Shown here piece by piece: positions 11,560 through 23,100 of a stretch of DNA of 64,000 bases. The stretch is from assembly GCA_964019135.1 (NCBI GenBank), contig OZ025265.1, positions 20,931,143-20,995,142 of the forward strand, read 5' to 3'. The DNA comes from Arenicola marina. Taxonomy: Eukaryota > Annelida > Polychaeta > Arenicolidae. A model generated the notes under the pieces. The model was not told the origin of the DNA, did no database searches, and worked only from the letters and a program-made list of their open reading frames with translations. Numbering within the stretch: the stretch's first letter is position 1; each line of letters begins with the position of its first letter. The translations under genes and the position numbers were made by a program.

Positions 11560-11735
11560 GCGATGTATATTTACACTATTGAGAAAGGAGGGATATTTTT
11601 TATCAATACTTGATAATTTATTGTGTACGCCCAACATTCGTTCTTTCATTTTGTATTTCGTTTTCATTGATTCCTTGTATTATGTACTTTGGGCCCGATG
11701 GCCTGTGAAATAGAAATAAAATCAATGAACAGAAG
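11560..11735 (+). mobile_element. LINE 3'-end fragment
   Basis: The stretch ends in TTTGGGCCCGATGGCCTGTG followed by AAATAGAAATAAAATCAATG. This parallels the GGGCCCAAGGCCTG plus AATAAA ending of the LINE remnant at 13281-13590. No coding part is recognisable. The same block is in copy B at about 51952-52127. Confidence 0.4.
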
Positions 11736-11799
11736 AAAACATTTCAAGAAGTGTTGCGATGCTAATTCATAGGCGTAGAAAGACTGTTGCGATTTGAGA

Positions 11800-12480
11800 G
11801 GGGGGGGGGGGGGGAGCACAACCAATACGTAATTGACCGAACACTTTTCGTTCAGTCATTTTCTGCTCAACAAACGCTATGTATGTACCCCGTCAAAATA
11901 ACACTGGTTTGCTTGTAGTCTACACGATAATTTGCATGCCTATTAGTATTATTACTATAAATCGAGTATCAAATGCTGGAAAAGTCTGTGATCGAATTTT
12001 CTTTTTATACTCGTTGTGCTTAAAGGATTAAAATACCGTGTTCACTAAAGGCATTAACATTTTGTACCCTTTGCCAAATGTAAATAAATACTGTTTACAA
12101 AAATCTGCTCATTCAGCTTAAACCGGTCAATCACGCAAGTTTTCGCATAATTCACAATATAAAAATGTGTTTGAACTCAACCTATATTTTCGCATACCTG
12201 TTTTACATTTACTCTTGATACCGCTGCAAAGACCATGGTAAATGGAACTTTCAGCTTATAGAAGTCTAAGTCATCACAATGAAGTTGAAGTCTTTAAATG
12301 ACCGATAACGACATCAGGACAGATTCCTGTGCCGGATCCAGAAATTTTCAAAAGAGGCGGGGGGCACCATTTAATTTGTGATTGGGGGAGGGGAGGGCGT
12401 GCTGGTTAGATTGTGCAGAAAGAATAGTGACTGTGCCCCCTGTGCCCCCTTCTTCAGATCGCCGGGGGGGGGGGGGGGCT
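11800..12480. other. Intergenic stretch bounded by long G homopolymers
   Basis: Runs of about 15 G (11800-11814) and about 17 G (12464-12478) flank unremarkable AT-rich sequence. A G-rich patch at about 12350-12400 has the look of an old repetitive element. Run lengths differ between the copies, and the runs may carry sequencing error. Confidence 0.45.
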
Positions 12481-13067
12481 GTCCCTCGTTCTGCCACTGG
12501 ATTCTATAACAATCCCTATACTATAGTCATGTATCGTTGCTTAAATCGACGTGCCAGTTTTTCCGTTCTTCTGTTTTCTGGTTTTCTGGAAGTATTGGTG
12601 AGATAAGTAGCCCTCGGCGCATGTGTATCGATGATTTTCAGATCCAGATTCTCAGATCATTTGGCCCACCCTCTCCAGATCTATAATAGAGTAAGGTAGT
12701 CCCTCCACCGTCGAAAATCTAGGTCTAGAATAAATTAGTAGATATGAAACAAATGTCCAACTTCATATTGCCGAGTCGAGATTAGGGCTTACTGACTTAA
12801 TCTGCCGTTTTTCGTGGCCGTTTTACAATCCCAAACATGAGCAGCGTGGAATTTAACGCTTCTCTTCTGGCTTCATATTGTTGGCTTTTCGCGCTTAACG
12901 TAACTCCACGCTGCACGCGAGGCGCTCAGCAATGGCAATGCCGCATTGATCAGATGATTCGTGGTTCTGTATAAGATGCACCCATACAAAGATCTCTGAA
13001 ATTTATCGTGAGGCTTTACCACGACAATAGTAGGAAAAACATTATCATGTCTTACGTTGGAAAGCAG

Positions 13068-13180
13068 CATGAGAATTATTGGCAGGGGGGGGGGGCACAA
13101 AGATACCCGTGCCCCCCGCCCCAATATTTTGATCGGAGGGGTCACATGCCCCCCCCCCCCCCCTGCCGATAATTCTCATG
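13068..13180. repeat. Palindromic MITE-like element with poly-G/poly-C arms
   Basis: CATGAGAATTATTGGCAGGG at the left edge is mirrored by CCCTGCCGATAATTCTCATG at the right edge with one mismatch, and the arms continue into poly-G and poly-C. The loop of roughly 55 bp contains GTGCCCCCCGCCCC and GGGGTCACATGCCCC. No transposase is present. Copy B carries the same structure at 53462-53578 with different homopolymer lengths. Confidence 0.65.
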
Positions 13181-13280
13181 GTCTGTGATTGATATTACGT
13201 AAAATAACTTATCTTCTGATTGCATTTAATACCGACAAATACCTCAGTTGTGTAACATTTATTAATTTCGTCGGATTCTT

Positions 13281-13590
13281 ATGCCAGTAATTAATTCTTT
13301 CAGAAAATTCTGTAGTTATTGTTTGAATCGCAAAAAGGAAGTTGTGGAAGAATGTCATTTCATAATGGTGTGTCCTCTTTATGATAACATAAGAACTCGG
13401 TCTTTGAGTTTGTCAAGCTGTCCAGCGGAACACAAACCCGTCGTAAGCAGTCTCGCTGCTTATGTTTACACCGCAATGAATGTACATTCCACCAGTATTT
13501 GAAGAGCGTTTTTTTTTCAATCGAAATGTTTTCGTTATTTTTACTTTACTATGGGCCCAAGGCCTGAAGTAATAAAGCTATGAATTACAT
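13281..13590 (+). mobile_element. 5'-truncated LINE, C-terminal end of the reverse transcriptase ORF
   Basis: A 73-codon frame (13281-13502) reads CSYCLNRKKEVVEECHFIMV followed by CPLYDNIR. This matches the cysteine-containing C-terminal tail common to CR1/L2-like reverse transcriptase polyproteins. A short 3' untranslated part follows, ending in ATGGGCCCAAGGCCTGAAGT and AATAAAGC. The element is 5'-truncated, as is usual for LINE insertions. Confidence 0.6.
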
Positions 13591-14065
13591 GTATCTAATA
13601 ATTCTCAACAGATCAACCCGTCTGGGGTCATCTATTTGGCAAATATAGGCCAATGAATAATCCATTGAGATCCCCTACGCGTATATACGTAGATACCTCG
13701 TCATAACCAGAAACTCCAAGAACCAGCACGTCATCAGTAGGACGGCTTAATGCACGTTTCTTCTTCAAATACATTTTGTTAAATGGATCATTGCTATGCA
13801 ATTACTACATTTTATGTGTTACTCTGGCATCGTATATACATAGATACCTGTGACTGTGATTAAACTGTGACCGACGTACGTTGCCTCCATGACTCGTTGT
13901 CTGGTCTTGGTTAATGCTCACTAGTCTCCTAGTTTGACGTGTCCAGCGCAGGTTCCAGTACCAGCTCAGGCGTGCGTAGATCGCGAAGAAACCATTTGTA
14001 AAAAAATTGGGATCCAACCTCTGCATCCACGATGGCTGAGTTGGTAACCCTGTTATTGGAATAAG

Positions 14066-14108
14066 TCTTCTTCTTCGTCTTCTTCTTCTTCTTTAGGGGG
14101 GGGGGGCG
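14066..14108. repeat. CTT microsatellite next to a poly-G run
   Basis: About eight CTT/CGT triplets are followed by TTTA and about ten G. In copy B the triplet array is shorter and the G run longer (54461-54498). Confidence 0.8.
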
Positions 14109-15203
14109 CAAGGGGTGATTTTGCATGTCTCTAGTTGCTGCTTCCTTGTTGCAATGCCACAAGAAAAAAAAGATTGTCACGTATAGCTTGAGAAAAAAAA
14201 ACGAAAATCGGTGTTATAGGTGTTAGATGTTAGTACCGACTGCGACTATGTACATTCAATATCGTCACCGCGCCGCTAGGCATTTGGCGTATCGAGGCTT
14301 TATAATAGGATCGATCATGTTAAAGTGTGATTATTTTCTACCGTCCGAACTACTGGTTCGATTTCGATGCTATTTGGCAAACATGATGTTAGTAATTAAC
14401 ATGGCCACACAGTCAACCACCTGCATTCACTTTTGGCAATGTCAAACGTTGATCAGCCAACTCGAAATCTATAAATGTGAGGCAAAATATAATATTACGA
14501 TAATACGATAATGCGCTTCCGCCTCTCTCTAAGAAACACTCTGAAACTAACTGTGAATCTCTAAACCCAATATTAACGTAGTTACGCGGGAAAACATGGT
14601 GTGTGACCTTGACTTTTCTGTGATCTTTACCTTGATCAATATAGTACTTCGCGCCCAAATGCTAATGTCATGTCTCAAGTTGTCGTTTGTCAGACTTGTC
14701 CCCTTCATCGAGAAATTGAGGGTGCTATTTCTCGCCAAAATCCTCTCATCCAAAGGGTTCAATGTTAAAGAATTTTTGTAGAAAAAGTATGCGGGCGATT
14801 TGCAAATTAAAACACTGGCTTTGGCTTTGTGGTAGAACCCTCTCAAACCCAGCCATGTACTGAGTACTTCGCCCCTCCCCCGCTCGTCGGCTCCCCAATA
14901 GGTCACGCTTGTCAACAACATATGGACAGCATTCTAGTTTGCTAAGGTAATTCCTAAACAAAATAGAGAGCGCAAGCGAGCTCTTAAGGTAACATGCATG
15001 TATATGTAGCAAAATCCAAGTTTATTTCAAGCATAGGCTTAGGACTCGAAATATGTTATGTCAAGTCTTTAATAATTAAATTATCTGTCCTAAAAAGGTA
15101 ACGAATAAATTACTCAAACGCTAACACTTCATCTACACTTTACATTACAATACATTGATGAGTTTATCGATCCGCGCCGCGCAAAATAGTAGTTGTCACT
15201 CTC

Positions 15204-15217
15204 CCAGCAGAGGGCGC
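15204..15217 (+). promoter_or_regulatory. CTCF-type consensus match
   Basis: CCAGCAGAGGGCGC fits the vertebrate CTCF core CCASYAGRKGGCRS at every position. It is retained unchanged in copy B at 55602-55615. It lies between pseudogene 2 and gene 3, which converge on this interval. Binding is inferred from the motif alone. Confidence 0.35.
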
Positions 15218-16639
15218 TCGGACTGTGTTCCACTAGACAACAAGCCGGATCTGAGACTGATTGTTTTGGTTTTCACTGACTGGTTCTCGTCCACAGTGGC
15301 TTCCCGTAAAGGGAACGTCACCTACCGGCGTCTTAAACTATAAGCGTCTCCGCTTAAAAACATGGCTGGTCGTCTGCTGGCCTTCTCAATTATAAATAGA
15401 CTGACTGGAATCTTGCAAGAAATAAGTTTCATTTATACAACCTTTTCGTACAGGTTTTGTCGAATTTATGTGACAAAAGTCATCAATGCAAATGTAAGTG
15501 AGGTTACCATCATTGCTACCTATACATATACAATCAAGCACATTAACAAAAGTAAATGAATGATAATTAATAAGAGAAGTTTATAAATACTGTATTTAAT
15601 TTTTCACACATATTTTTCTTATATCTACAATAAATTACTTTTGACTTAAGATCAACTTTTTTTAGCATGTCAGTATCAGTATTTTTTAGCATCAGTAGCT
15701 TAATTTAGAGTTGATTTTATTATCTTAGGCTTAGACCGCAGTAGGGTAATAATAAATTGTACATATTATATATTAAGCATGCACATGTAACGGTATATAT
15801 ATCAAATCCATGGCTAGGCTTATATATACCTAATAACTGCATGTCATTTATTCACTTGTTGTCTGTTATGTTAGTTTAATTTTATAAGAGAGATTAACAT
15901 TGATTGCCCAAAAAGATCCACAGAGTAAAACTGCTCAAGTGTTACTGGTAGGTTAAAGTTGTTATTGTCCATTTCCGTTCCCTGCCTGCATTTGAGAAAC
16001 ACTAATAAAAATTGCATCTATATAAATATAAATGGCAGTTAATAGCTGGTGATCATTTATAGGTGGCTTCATGATTTTCACAGATAGAGTAGCTGTCACA
16101 TCCAGCTCAGCCAATCCATGCAGGATTTTATTTGTTATTCCTCAATTTCATTGGCTTCCAGCATATCATTCATGTTGCGGAGTTGCTAGTTACATTCAGG
16201 GTTTAATATTCTTTTGGTCTGAGATTGTAAGAATGTGGCTATATTGTTAATTTTGTTATGGACTAATACATCAAAATCAATATCCTATTATATATTCTAT
16301 TATAGGTATTATATAAACTTGTCTTACCTTGTAGGCTCAAATGGCATAATGTGCCCCTTTGATATTGAATGCAATCATTTCAGGGTTTATGCATTTGGTT
16401 TCACGTTGTATCAAAATTGAACATCATGGTCAAAATGATATAGTATGTCAGTATGTAGTTTTGCCACATTCAGTTATTTTGCCCATATTTTTGTCTGCTA
16501 CTAGCTGCAGTCATCCGTGTCATCTGGTTATTGCGACAACTTAAGTTACTCCCCTTTCATCATTATACCTTTTATTTTACTATGTTGTAAAATAAAGACA
16601 AAGAGAGATGTAAACCTATGTAGCTATGCAGTAGTTGAT
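15218..16639. other. AT-rich intergenic stretch
   Basis: Only short frames without motifs, and low-complexity AT-rich sequence with ATATA tracts. No gene or RNA is recognised. It is present in copy B with few indels. Confidence 0.5.
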
Positions 16640-17035
16640 TTAAAAATGCAAAATCCCTTGGTAACAAATGGACTAATGAGCCAATTAAAACATTAGGCAA
16701 CTACATATCGTACGACAATGCAGCTAGCTATGACAAACGTGTAAAAAGTAAGATAAAAGACATGAAATATAATAATCAACTTATTGCGAACCTGCAACCT
16801 CACTGTATTAGGTAAAATACAAATTATGAAAAACTACCTTATATCTAAATTACAGTTTATGTTTTCTGTGCAGTTTTTGGATAAAGACACAATTAAACAA
16901 ATAAAAACAATTATACTCAAAATTCATATGGAATGGTAAAAATGGAAAAATAAAGCGAGACACCCGTGTAGACACTAATATAAATGGAGGATTAACTGCC
17001 CCACACCTAGAAAAACACTTAGGGATACCATGCCC
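16640..17035 (+). mobile_element. Decayed L1/Tx1-type LINE fragment, C-terminal part of ORF2
   Basis: Broken frames read KPIKTLGNYISYDNAASYDK early, then NYLISKLQFMF, and after a one-base shift WNGKNGKIKRDTRVDTNINGG with LTAPHLE. The KPIK.LG...SYD, LISKLQF and W.GK..KIKRDT...GGL words are the usual sequence after the reverse transcriptase core in L1/Tx1-clade ORF2. It carries at least one frameshift and ends near a C-rich run at 17048. It is also in copy B. Confidence 0.6.
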
Positions 17036-17147
17036 ATCCTTCTATACCACCCCCCCCCCCAACATAGGGCTCATGTATTAATTCCGCTCTGAAGACCGAA
17101 TCACGGGACAGCCTCGTCAGCTTACGTTATCCCTTATTGTCGTTAAG

Positions 17148-20100
17148 TTATTTTGAGGTGTCTTCGGTACAATGTCGAAGAGTGTACCAATTTGTTGGTC
17201 TCCTTTCCACAGTGATGGGCGGGTTCTCCCCGCCCGGTTGTAAGTACACGTGCCTTTGATCCCGCATGACGTTTGCCACCACAATGTTAATGGCCGATTG
17301 GTCGTAACGATGACAACCAGCCCAGCACGTGGCACCAACGCCTGCTGCAACACACTTCCCCCAATCTCCGCATAATCGCTGCTCAGCAGGCGCAATGCAT
17401 GCTGGGTCAAGACCGCACAAGTACCACCAATGTAGGATATTCCAATAAATTGTCTTTGTGTTGTGCAGAATCAGAGCCCCCGCAGCACCAGCGCCCGCAT
17501 ATCCTTTCTGATAGTCGAGATCGGTGGGTAGGTATTCATATATGTCCGGATGGGTCACAGCAAAGAGAGGGATCCACGTATTTCTGGCCATGTAAAATCC
17601 ATTCGTATCCATAACGTTCTCGTAGACGGTTTCCCATTCGTTGTGCATTATACGAATTGAAGAATCCACCCAGAATATGCCGTCAAACTCCGCCATCACA
17701 CTCTGTTAGAATGTTAAAAGAACTTATTATATTTAAGCCTGATTTAAAGCAGGCGAACTCTCAATTAATTCCTTTAATATTGACAGGATTGTTTTGCAAG
17801 CTTCAGAAAGGTCCCAATTATGTAATATGTGTAAACTCCTAAAGACAACAATGCCATATCAAGACGAATCTTGTTGTTTTCCCCTGCTTAATTACCTTAA
17901 TGATGATGGGTTTGAAGGCGCATGTATATCGATTGCTGACGTGCGGTGGGTAGTCCTCGAAGGCGAACGCCCTCAACTCAACGTCGCACCAGTCTTTTAT
18001 CTGAAAAAGTCAAATATAGGAGTACGGAACCTGCGCGTGTTACACCTTGTCCCGATGCGTTGGAATATCTTGCCAATGCATTCCAACCCAAAATGTAGTT
18101 GATAATTCAATCATTAATTTCGAGAATGTGTCAAGCGATGATTAAGGCTTGATTATTATACTTAAATATATTAATAATAATTCAAATATCGCGTGTCGAT
18201 TCCGTGACAAGTTGCTAAGTGAGAGCCCGGAAAGGAAAATTCAGACACGCACACTTTAAGTTGCAGCGTCCTTCCGACCGGCCTGAGCCATCATGGGAAT
18301 ATAAGCGGCAGTCGTTCAAACGATCAATTTAGTTTCTTTGCGATCTGATATCAAACTATGTTTAACCTCGTTGCGTTGTTCCTCCGTCAGCCCGATGTCA
18401 AAGTAGAGTATTTGCCGACCGGAAAAGAACTGCTGAATCCCGGCCACGCAGTCCCGACTCTCGTTGAAGTTGTTACTGCTGGCGGCGGTCACAAACACGT
18501 GGTCTCGGATGTTCTGTGACGTCAGCGTCTTGAACCTCGTCGGCGGAATCCCGAGTCTGCGCAGTAGCGTTGTGCTGACGTTCATCGGCTTCCCGATTGT
18601 CGTGACGCGGGACTGGGGAGGGGGTCGGTACGAGAGCGGCACCGATATCTCCTGAACGGAAATAAAAAACCAACGAGATTTCGAAATTAACTTCATGATA
18701 TAGCCAACGAATTGGTTCATTTTGGTTCAAGTGGTAGACGTGAGTAATAACGTGGGCTATGCTGATACAATGGTTTCCCCCGAACATGGCAGCACGACAG
18801 TGCGTCTAATCTCAATCAAGGGTTTTGTGTACTATAATCCCACCGAGGCCCCACCATGGAAAATTACAGCTTTTGTTGAAGACTAGCTCCTACGTCCCAA
18901 GGGACTTTCAAAAACATAAATGCCAATATGTTGCTCCATCAAAATAGAATACCCGATAATTTTCTTATGGGAAAGTATTTGCCGTTATCTTTTAACAATT
19001 AATCAGAGCCGTTCATTTGACGTTTCGCAATGTAAACGTGAATTCGCATTTGAAGCTGGTGCTCTGTACGCACGAGGCGGGCAGTCATGCCTTTTTTTCT
19101 GTCACAAACTCCGTTACAAAGCATCGTAGGTTAAAACAAAATTGATGATACTATGAATTCAACACTACAAACACCTACTTGGTGCTTCCTTTATACCAAA
19201 TGCCTATTCGTTTGAATAGCTACATACACCTTTCGCCTGTCTATATTTACCAATTAAACTGGAACCTACGTCACTTGGCGTCAAAATCGGTTTGAATCGT
19301 TCAGAGTTAATGCCCAAGTTGGTTCAGATGTCCTGACTAAAGCAAAACGCCACACTATTTTCGGAAACGAACAAGATTGCTCATTTTCTCTGACCTTTAA
19401 GCGTCAGGTATTTCCATAGGCACTGCCTGTTTTTCAATTGTGAAATAAAACCCGAAATAGGGTCAGATGGTTAAGTAATCGACCAATTATTATTTATTAG
19501 GCTAATTAGTTACTATAGTGCTGCAAAGACCAACAGATATTGGCTTTACCTCAATCGATAGCGAATCGCGGCCACTCGCACGATTAACGTCTGGCGCGTC
19601 CTGTACGGTGGATTCTCCATTGTAGCGTTCTCGGCCGTCAGTCGATGTGGTGCTATTCTGTAAGTTCACTGAAACATGTACTGTAAGTTAAAGTTACTCA
19701 TGCAGCAATATGTTCCCTGTAAAACTTCAAAATAGTTTGAATGGAAATGATGTATACATGTAGGTTTTTCTGTGTATGTGCACACACCTGTATGCAATAA
19801 ATACCAAGGCAAACCACTTTTTAAGGCCAAACGGTTGCATTTCTCGTGGAAAGTGTGGCATCCTTGTCTTCTTGTGTACTCATCAAAATGGCTTCTTATG
19901 TACTCATCGAAATGGCTTCTTGTGTACTCATTACCATGTCTTCTTGTGTACTCAACATGCCTTCTTGTATACTCAACATGTCTTCTTGTATACTCATCAT
20001 CATGACTTCTTGTTTACTCATCAATATATCTTCTTGTGGCCTCACCAACATGTCTTTTTGTGTACTCATCAACATGTCTTCTTGCGTACTCATCAAAATT

Positions 20101-23100
20101 TCTTCTTGTGTACTCATCAAAATGGCTTCTTGTGTACTCATCAAATTGGCCTTCTTGTGTTCTCATCTACATGTCTTCTTGTATACTCATCAGCATGTCT
20201 TCTTGTTTACTCATCAATATATCTTCTTGTGGCCTCACCAACATGTCTTCTTGTATACTCATCAGCACGTCTTCTTGTGTACTCATCAAAATGTCTTCTT
20301 GTGTACCCATCAAAATGGCTTATTGTGTACTCATCAAAATGTCTTCTTGTGTAATCATCAAAATGTGTTTTTCAGTGTATTAATAAGAATACCTTCTTGT
20401 GTACTCATCAATGTGTCTTCTTCTGTACTCATCAAAATGGCTTCTTGTGTACTCATCAAAATGGCTTCTTATGTACTCATCAAAATGGCTTCTTGTGTAC
20501 TCATCAACATGTCTTCTTGTGTACTCAACATGCCTTCTTGTATACTCAACATGTCTTCTTGTATACTCATCATCATGACTTCTTGTGGCCTCATCAAAAT
20601 ATCTACGTGTGTACTCATCAACATGTCTTTACTTTAATATATACCATAACACAATATTGTGTGCAGAGCTAGTATTCACACAGCCAGATAATGATAATAT
20701 GTCCGAGACATTGTATATCCGAGACCCGTTCTATATAGCGGTCATGATACTCTCGGCACTCTCTCAGCAGATGGAGATCAGGTCACACATCACCTGCACC
20801 TCACCTCTGCCCCAAGTAACTGCCAACCTCGCGTCGGCCCTAACGGTGCTGGCGTCACCAAGGTGGTTCGAGGGTCGTTGAATTCGGGGTTTTCGATGCA
20901 GAATTCAAAGATATGTATTCATTTCAGTTATCGTAAAATCACAGCGGGTTAGTTAGTTCGCTGAGCATATTTCCAAATCAACACAGAGCCAGAGTTTAAA
21001 GCCTTTCTATATAGCGGTCATGATACTCTCGGCACTCTCTCAGCAGATGGAGATCAGGTCACACATCACCTGCACCTCACCTCTGCCCCAAGTAACTGCC
21101 AACCTCGCGTCGGCCCTAACGGTGCTGGCGTCACCAAGGTGGTTCGAGGGTCTTGAATTCGGGATTTTCGATGCAGAATTTAAAGATATGTATTCATTTC
21201 AGTTATCGTAAAATCACAGCGGGTTAGTTAGTTCGCCAAACATATTTCCAAATAACACAGAGCCAGAGTTTAAAGCCTTTCACGCCATTGACCTCGATCG
21301 AACTAGCATTTGGTAGTCACATGGCCTCAACCCGAATACAGTTTATACTCATCGTATGAACTCATATGAACTCATCGTATGAAATCAGACCGGAAGGTAA
21401 ACTTTATGAAGTATTTGGAACAAAGGGGCCCATTCCATTGAGTCTAGGGCTTTTTCAAAATCCTTAAAATAAAAGTATACTCTCTATTTTTTACCTTGCT
21501 AAGTACTCTATGACATCGTGAATTAATTGAATATTGTTACCAATAAATTAATTTTTAATAACCCTCGTATTTTCGAATAGTCATGCGTGACCAAATTGGG
21601 TATTATCTATCTATGAGCCAACTGGCATCTACTCGGGCATCCCTCTGCCTGAGGCCAAACTGTATGTGATTGTCATTGGCGTTAGCTGTGTTACAGCCGA
21701 ATCAAGTTTGAACAACATGAATTCGACAGGGAAGTTCAACTTTCTCGACATGTGCCTAATAATGGACCAATCAAACTGTGATTATCTGGTCTTGGCGTCT
21801 TTGTTTTGTATAGCAGGCAAACATACTAAATCCTTCCTAGAATCAACAAAAATATGTAGGTGGCTGCCTCTCTCGATTTTGAGACACTTATTGTTCGCTC
21901 GACTTCGATATTTGACCTCGAATCGATAGCAAAGGGACACACTTTTTGTAAATCGCTGGTGTTTCGATAGAAATTAGAGAGTACGAATGGACTCGGTTAG
22001 ACCTCGAAACGCCTCAACCATCAGTGTCGGCTTGACATCGACTCGATAGTTGACAGCGATTCGGCATTAAAATCCGTCCAGTCCGAAGATCTGAATCCGA
22101 TATAAGCATGCAATTATACTTCGCAAACTAATAGTGTGCACAGTACACATTAAAAAGAAATCAATTCGGCATGATACATGATTTGAAACGTCATAACGTA
22201 TTTAAATGAGACAATTTAATTCATAGGCAGAAATGCTAGGCCAGCTTTGAGAGCTAAAAGTAGTCAAATCGGTAGTCATCCACGATCAATTTACACAAAC
22301 CTTACCTTCATTCTCACGCACCATGCATAAAGTAACAGTGAATTCAAAACTTTACTTTGTTGTGGCATCTTACATTTTAAAAACGCCGACAAAGAATTGT
22401 AGCACTATTCAGTACAACGGGCTGGAGCACGCGGAAACTGTCGTAGTTAGGTCGCCTTGCAATTAAGTCACATACTTGGTGTCGTAAATTATCTATATAT
22501 TTCTCTGCATTCTAATTGTCTTTAATATAGAGATATTAAAAAGGAATAGCAAACGTCAAAAGACGGTTAATTTAATAATATGGGCACGTATTTTATAGTA
22601 AATCCTACAGCAAATTACCAACGTTATTCGAGGTCGAATCGATATCAATTGACGTCGATGGCAAAAATCTTATGGCGACGTTGGATTCGGCTGCACTTTG
22701 TAATGCTACACCGCCAAAATTAATGAAACGACAGCAATTCAATTTTAGTAACAATGATATTTTCATGTTCTAGAGTCAGTTGATCCACGTCACAGGCATG
22801 AAGCATGCCCGCGCTCCAATTGCTGATTATGTTAGTTCAGTGGTCACATTTCGTCCATGTGTTCACAAAAGTTAAACACCAACATTTCCTGTTATTTCTA
22901 AAGACTTTTTGCTTTAAAAAAATTGCAAAATTTATGTCTCAGATTATTGCATAAAATCGATATATATCTGCTGTCACGTTGCCCGAGTGTTCCCATGGCA
23001 GATATCCTCCAACGATGCAATGTCAGATCGACGTCGGTTGCCGACGGCAAATGGGACCCGACAATTAGATATAGTTGGTTTTGGTTTTTCTTTGATAAAG

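Larger units (their letters stand above)
1..22636. repeat. Left copy (A) of a large segmental duplication
   Basis: This stretch matches 39814-64000 base for base apart from substitutions and indels. The coordinate offset is 39813-39814 at the left end, about 40361-40392 after a 515-bp indel near 8.08 kb, about 40401 at gene 3, and 41364 at the right end after minisatellite length change. The left boundary lies before base 1. The right boundary cannot be placed, because copy B leaves the window at the equivalent of base 22636. It carries gene 1A, pseudogene 2A and gene 3A. A haplotype assembled beside its allele would look the same. Confidence 0.95.

Noticed and set aside
12382-12606. 74-codon frame through a poly-G run
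   Set aside because: It crosses a long homopolymer whose length differs between copies, and copy B does not keep it.
19550-19657. Stem exon of gene 3A starting at AATAGC
   Set aside because: Joined to the phase-1 end of exon 1 it would give GAA TAG, an in-frame stop. The acceptor 11 bases earlier restores the frame, so the exon was set to 19550-19668.
19846-20637. 263-codon plus-strand frame
   Set aside because: It is the 24-bp repeat read in one frame, with neighbouring frames and the opposite strand also open, and it lies in an intron of gene 3A. Not called as a gene.
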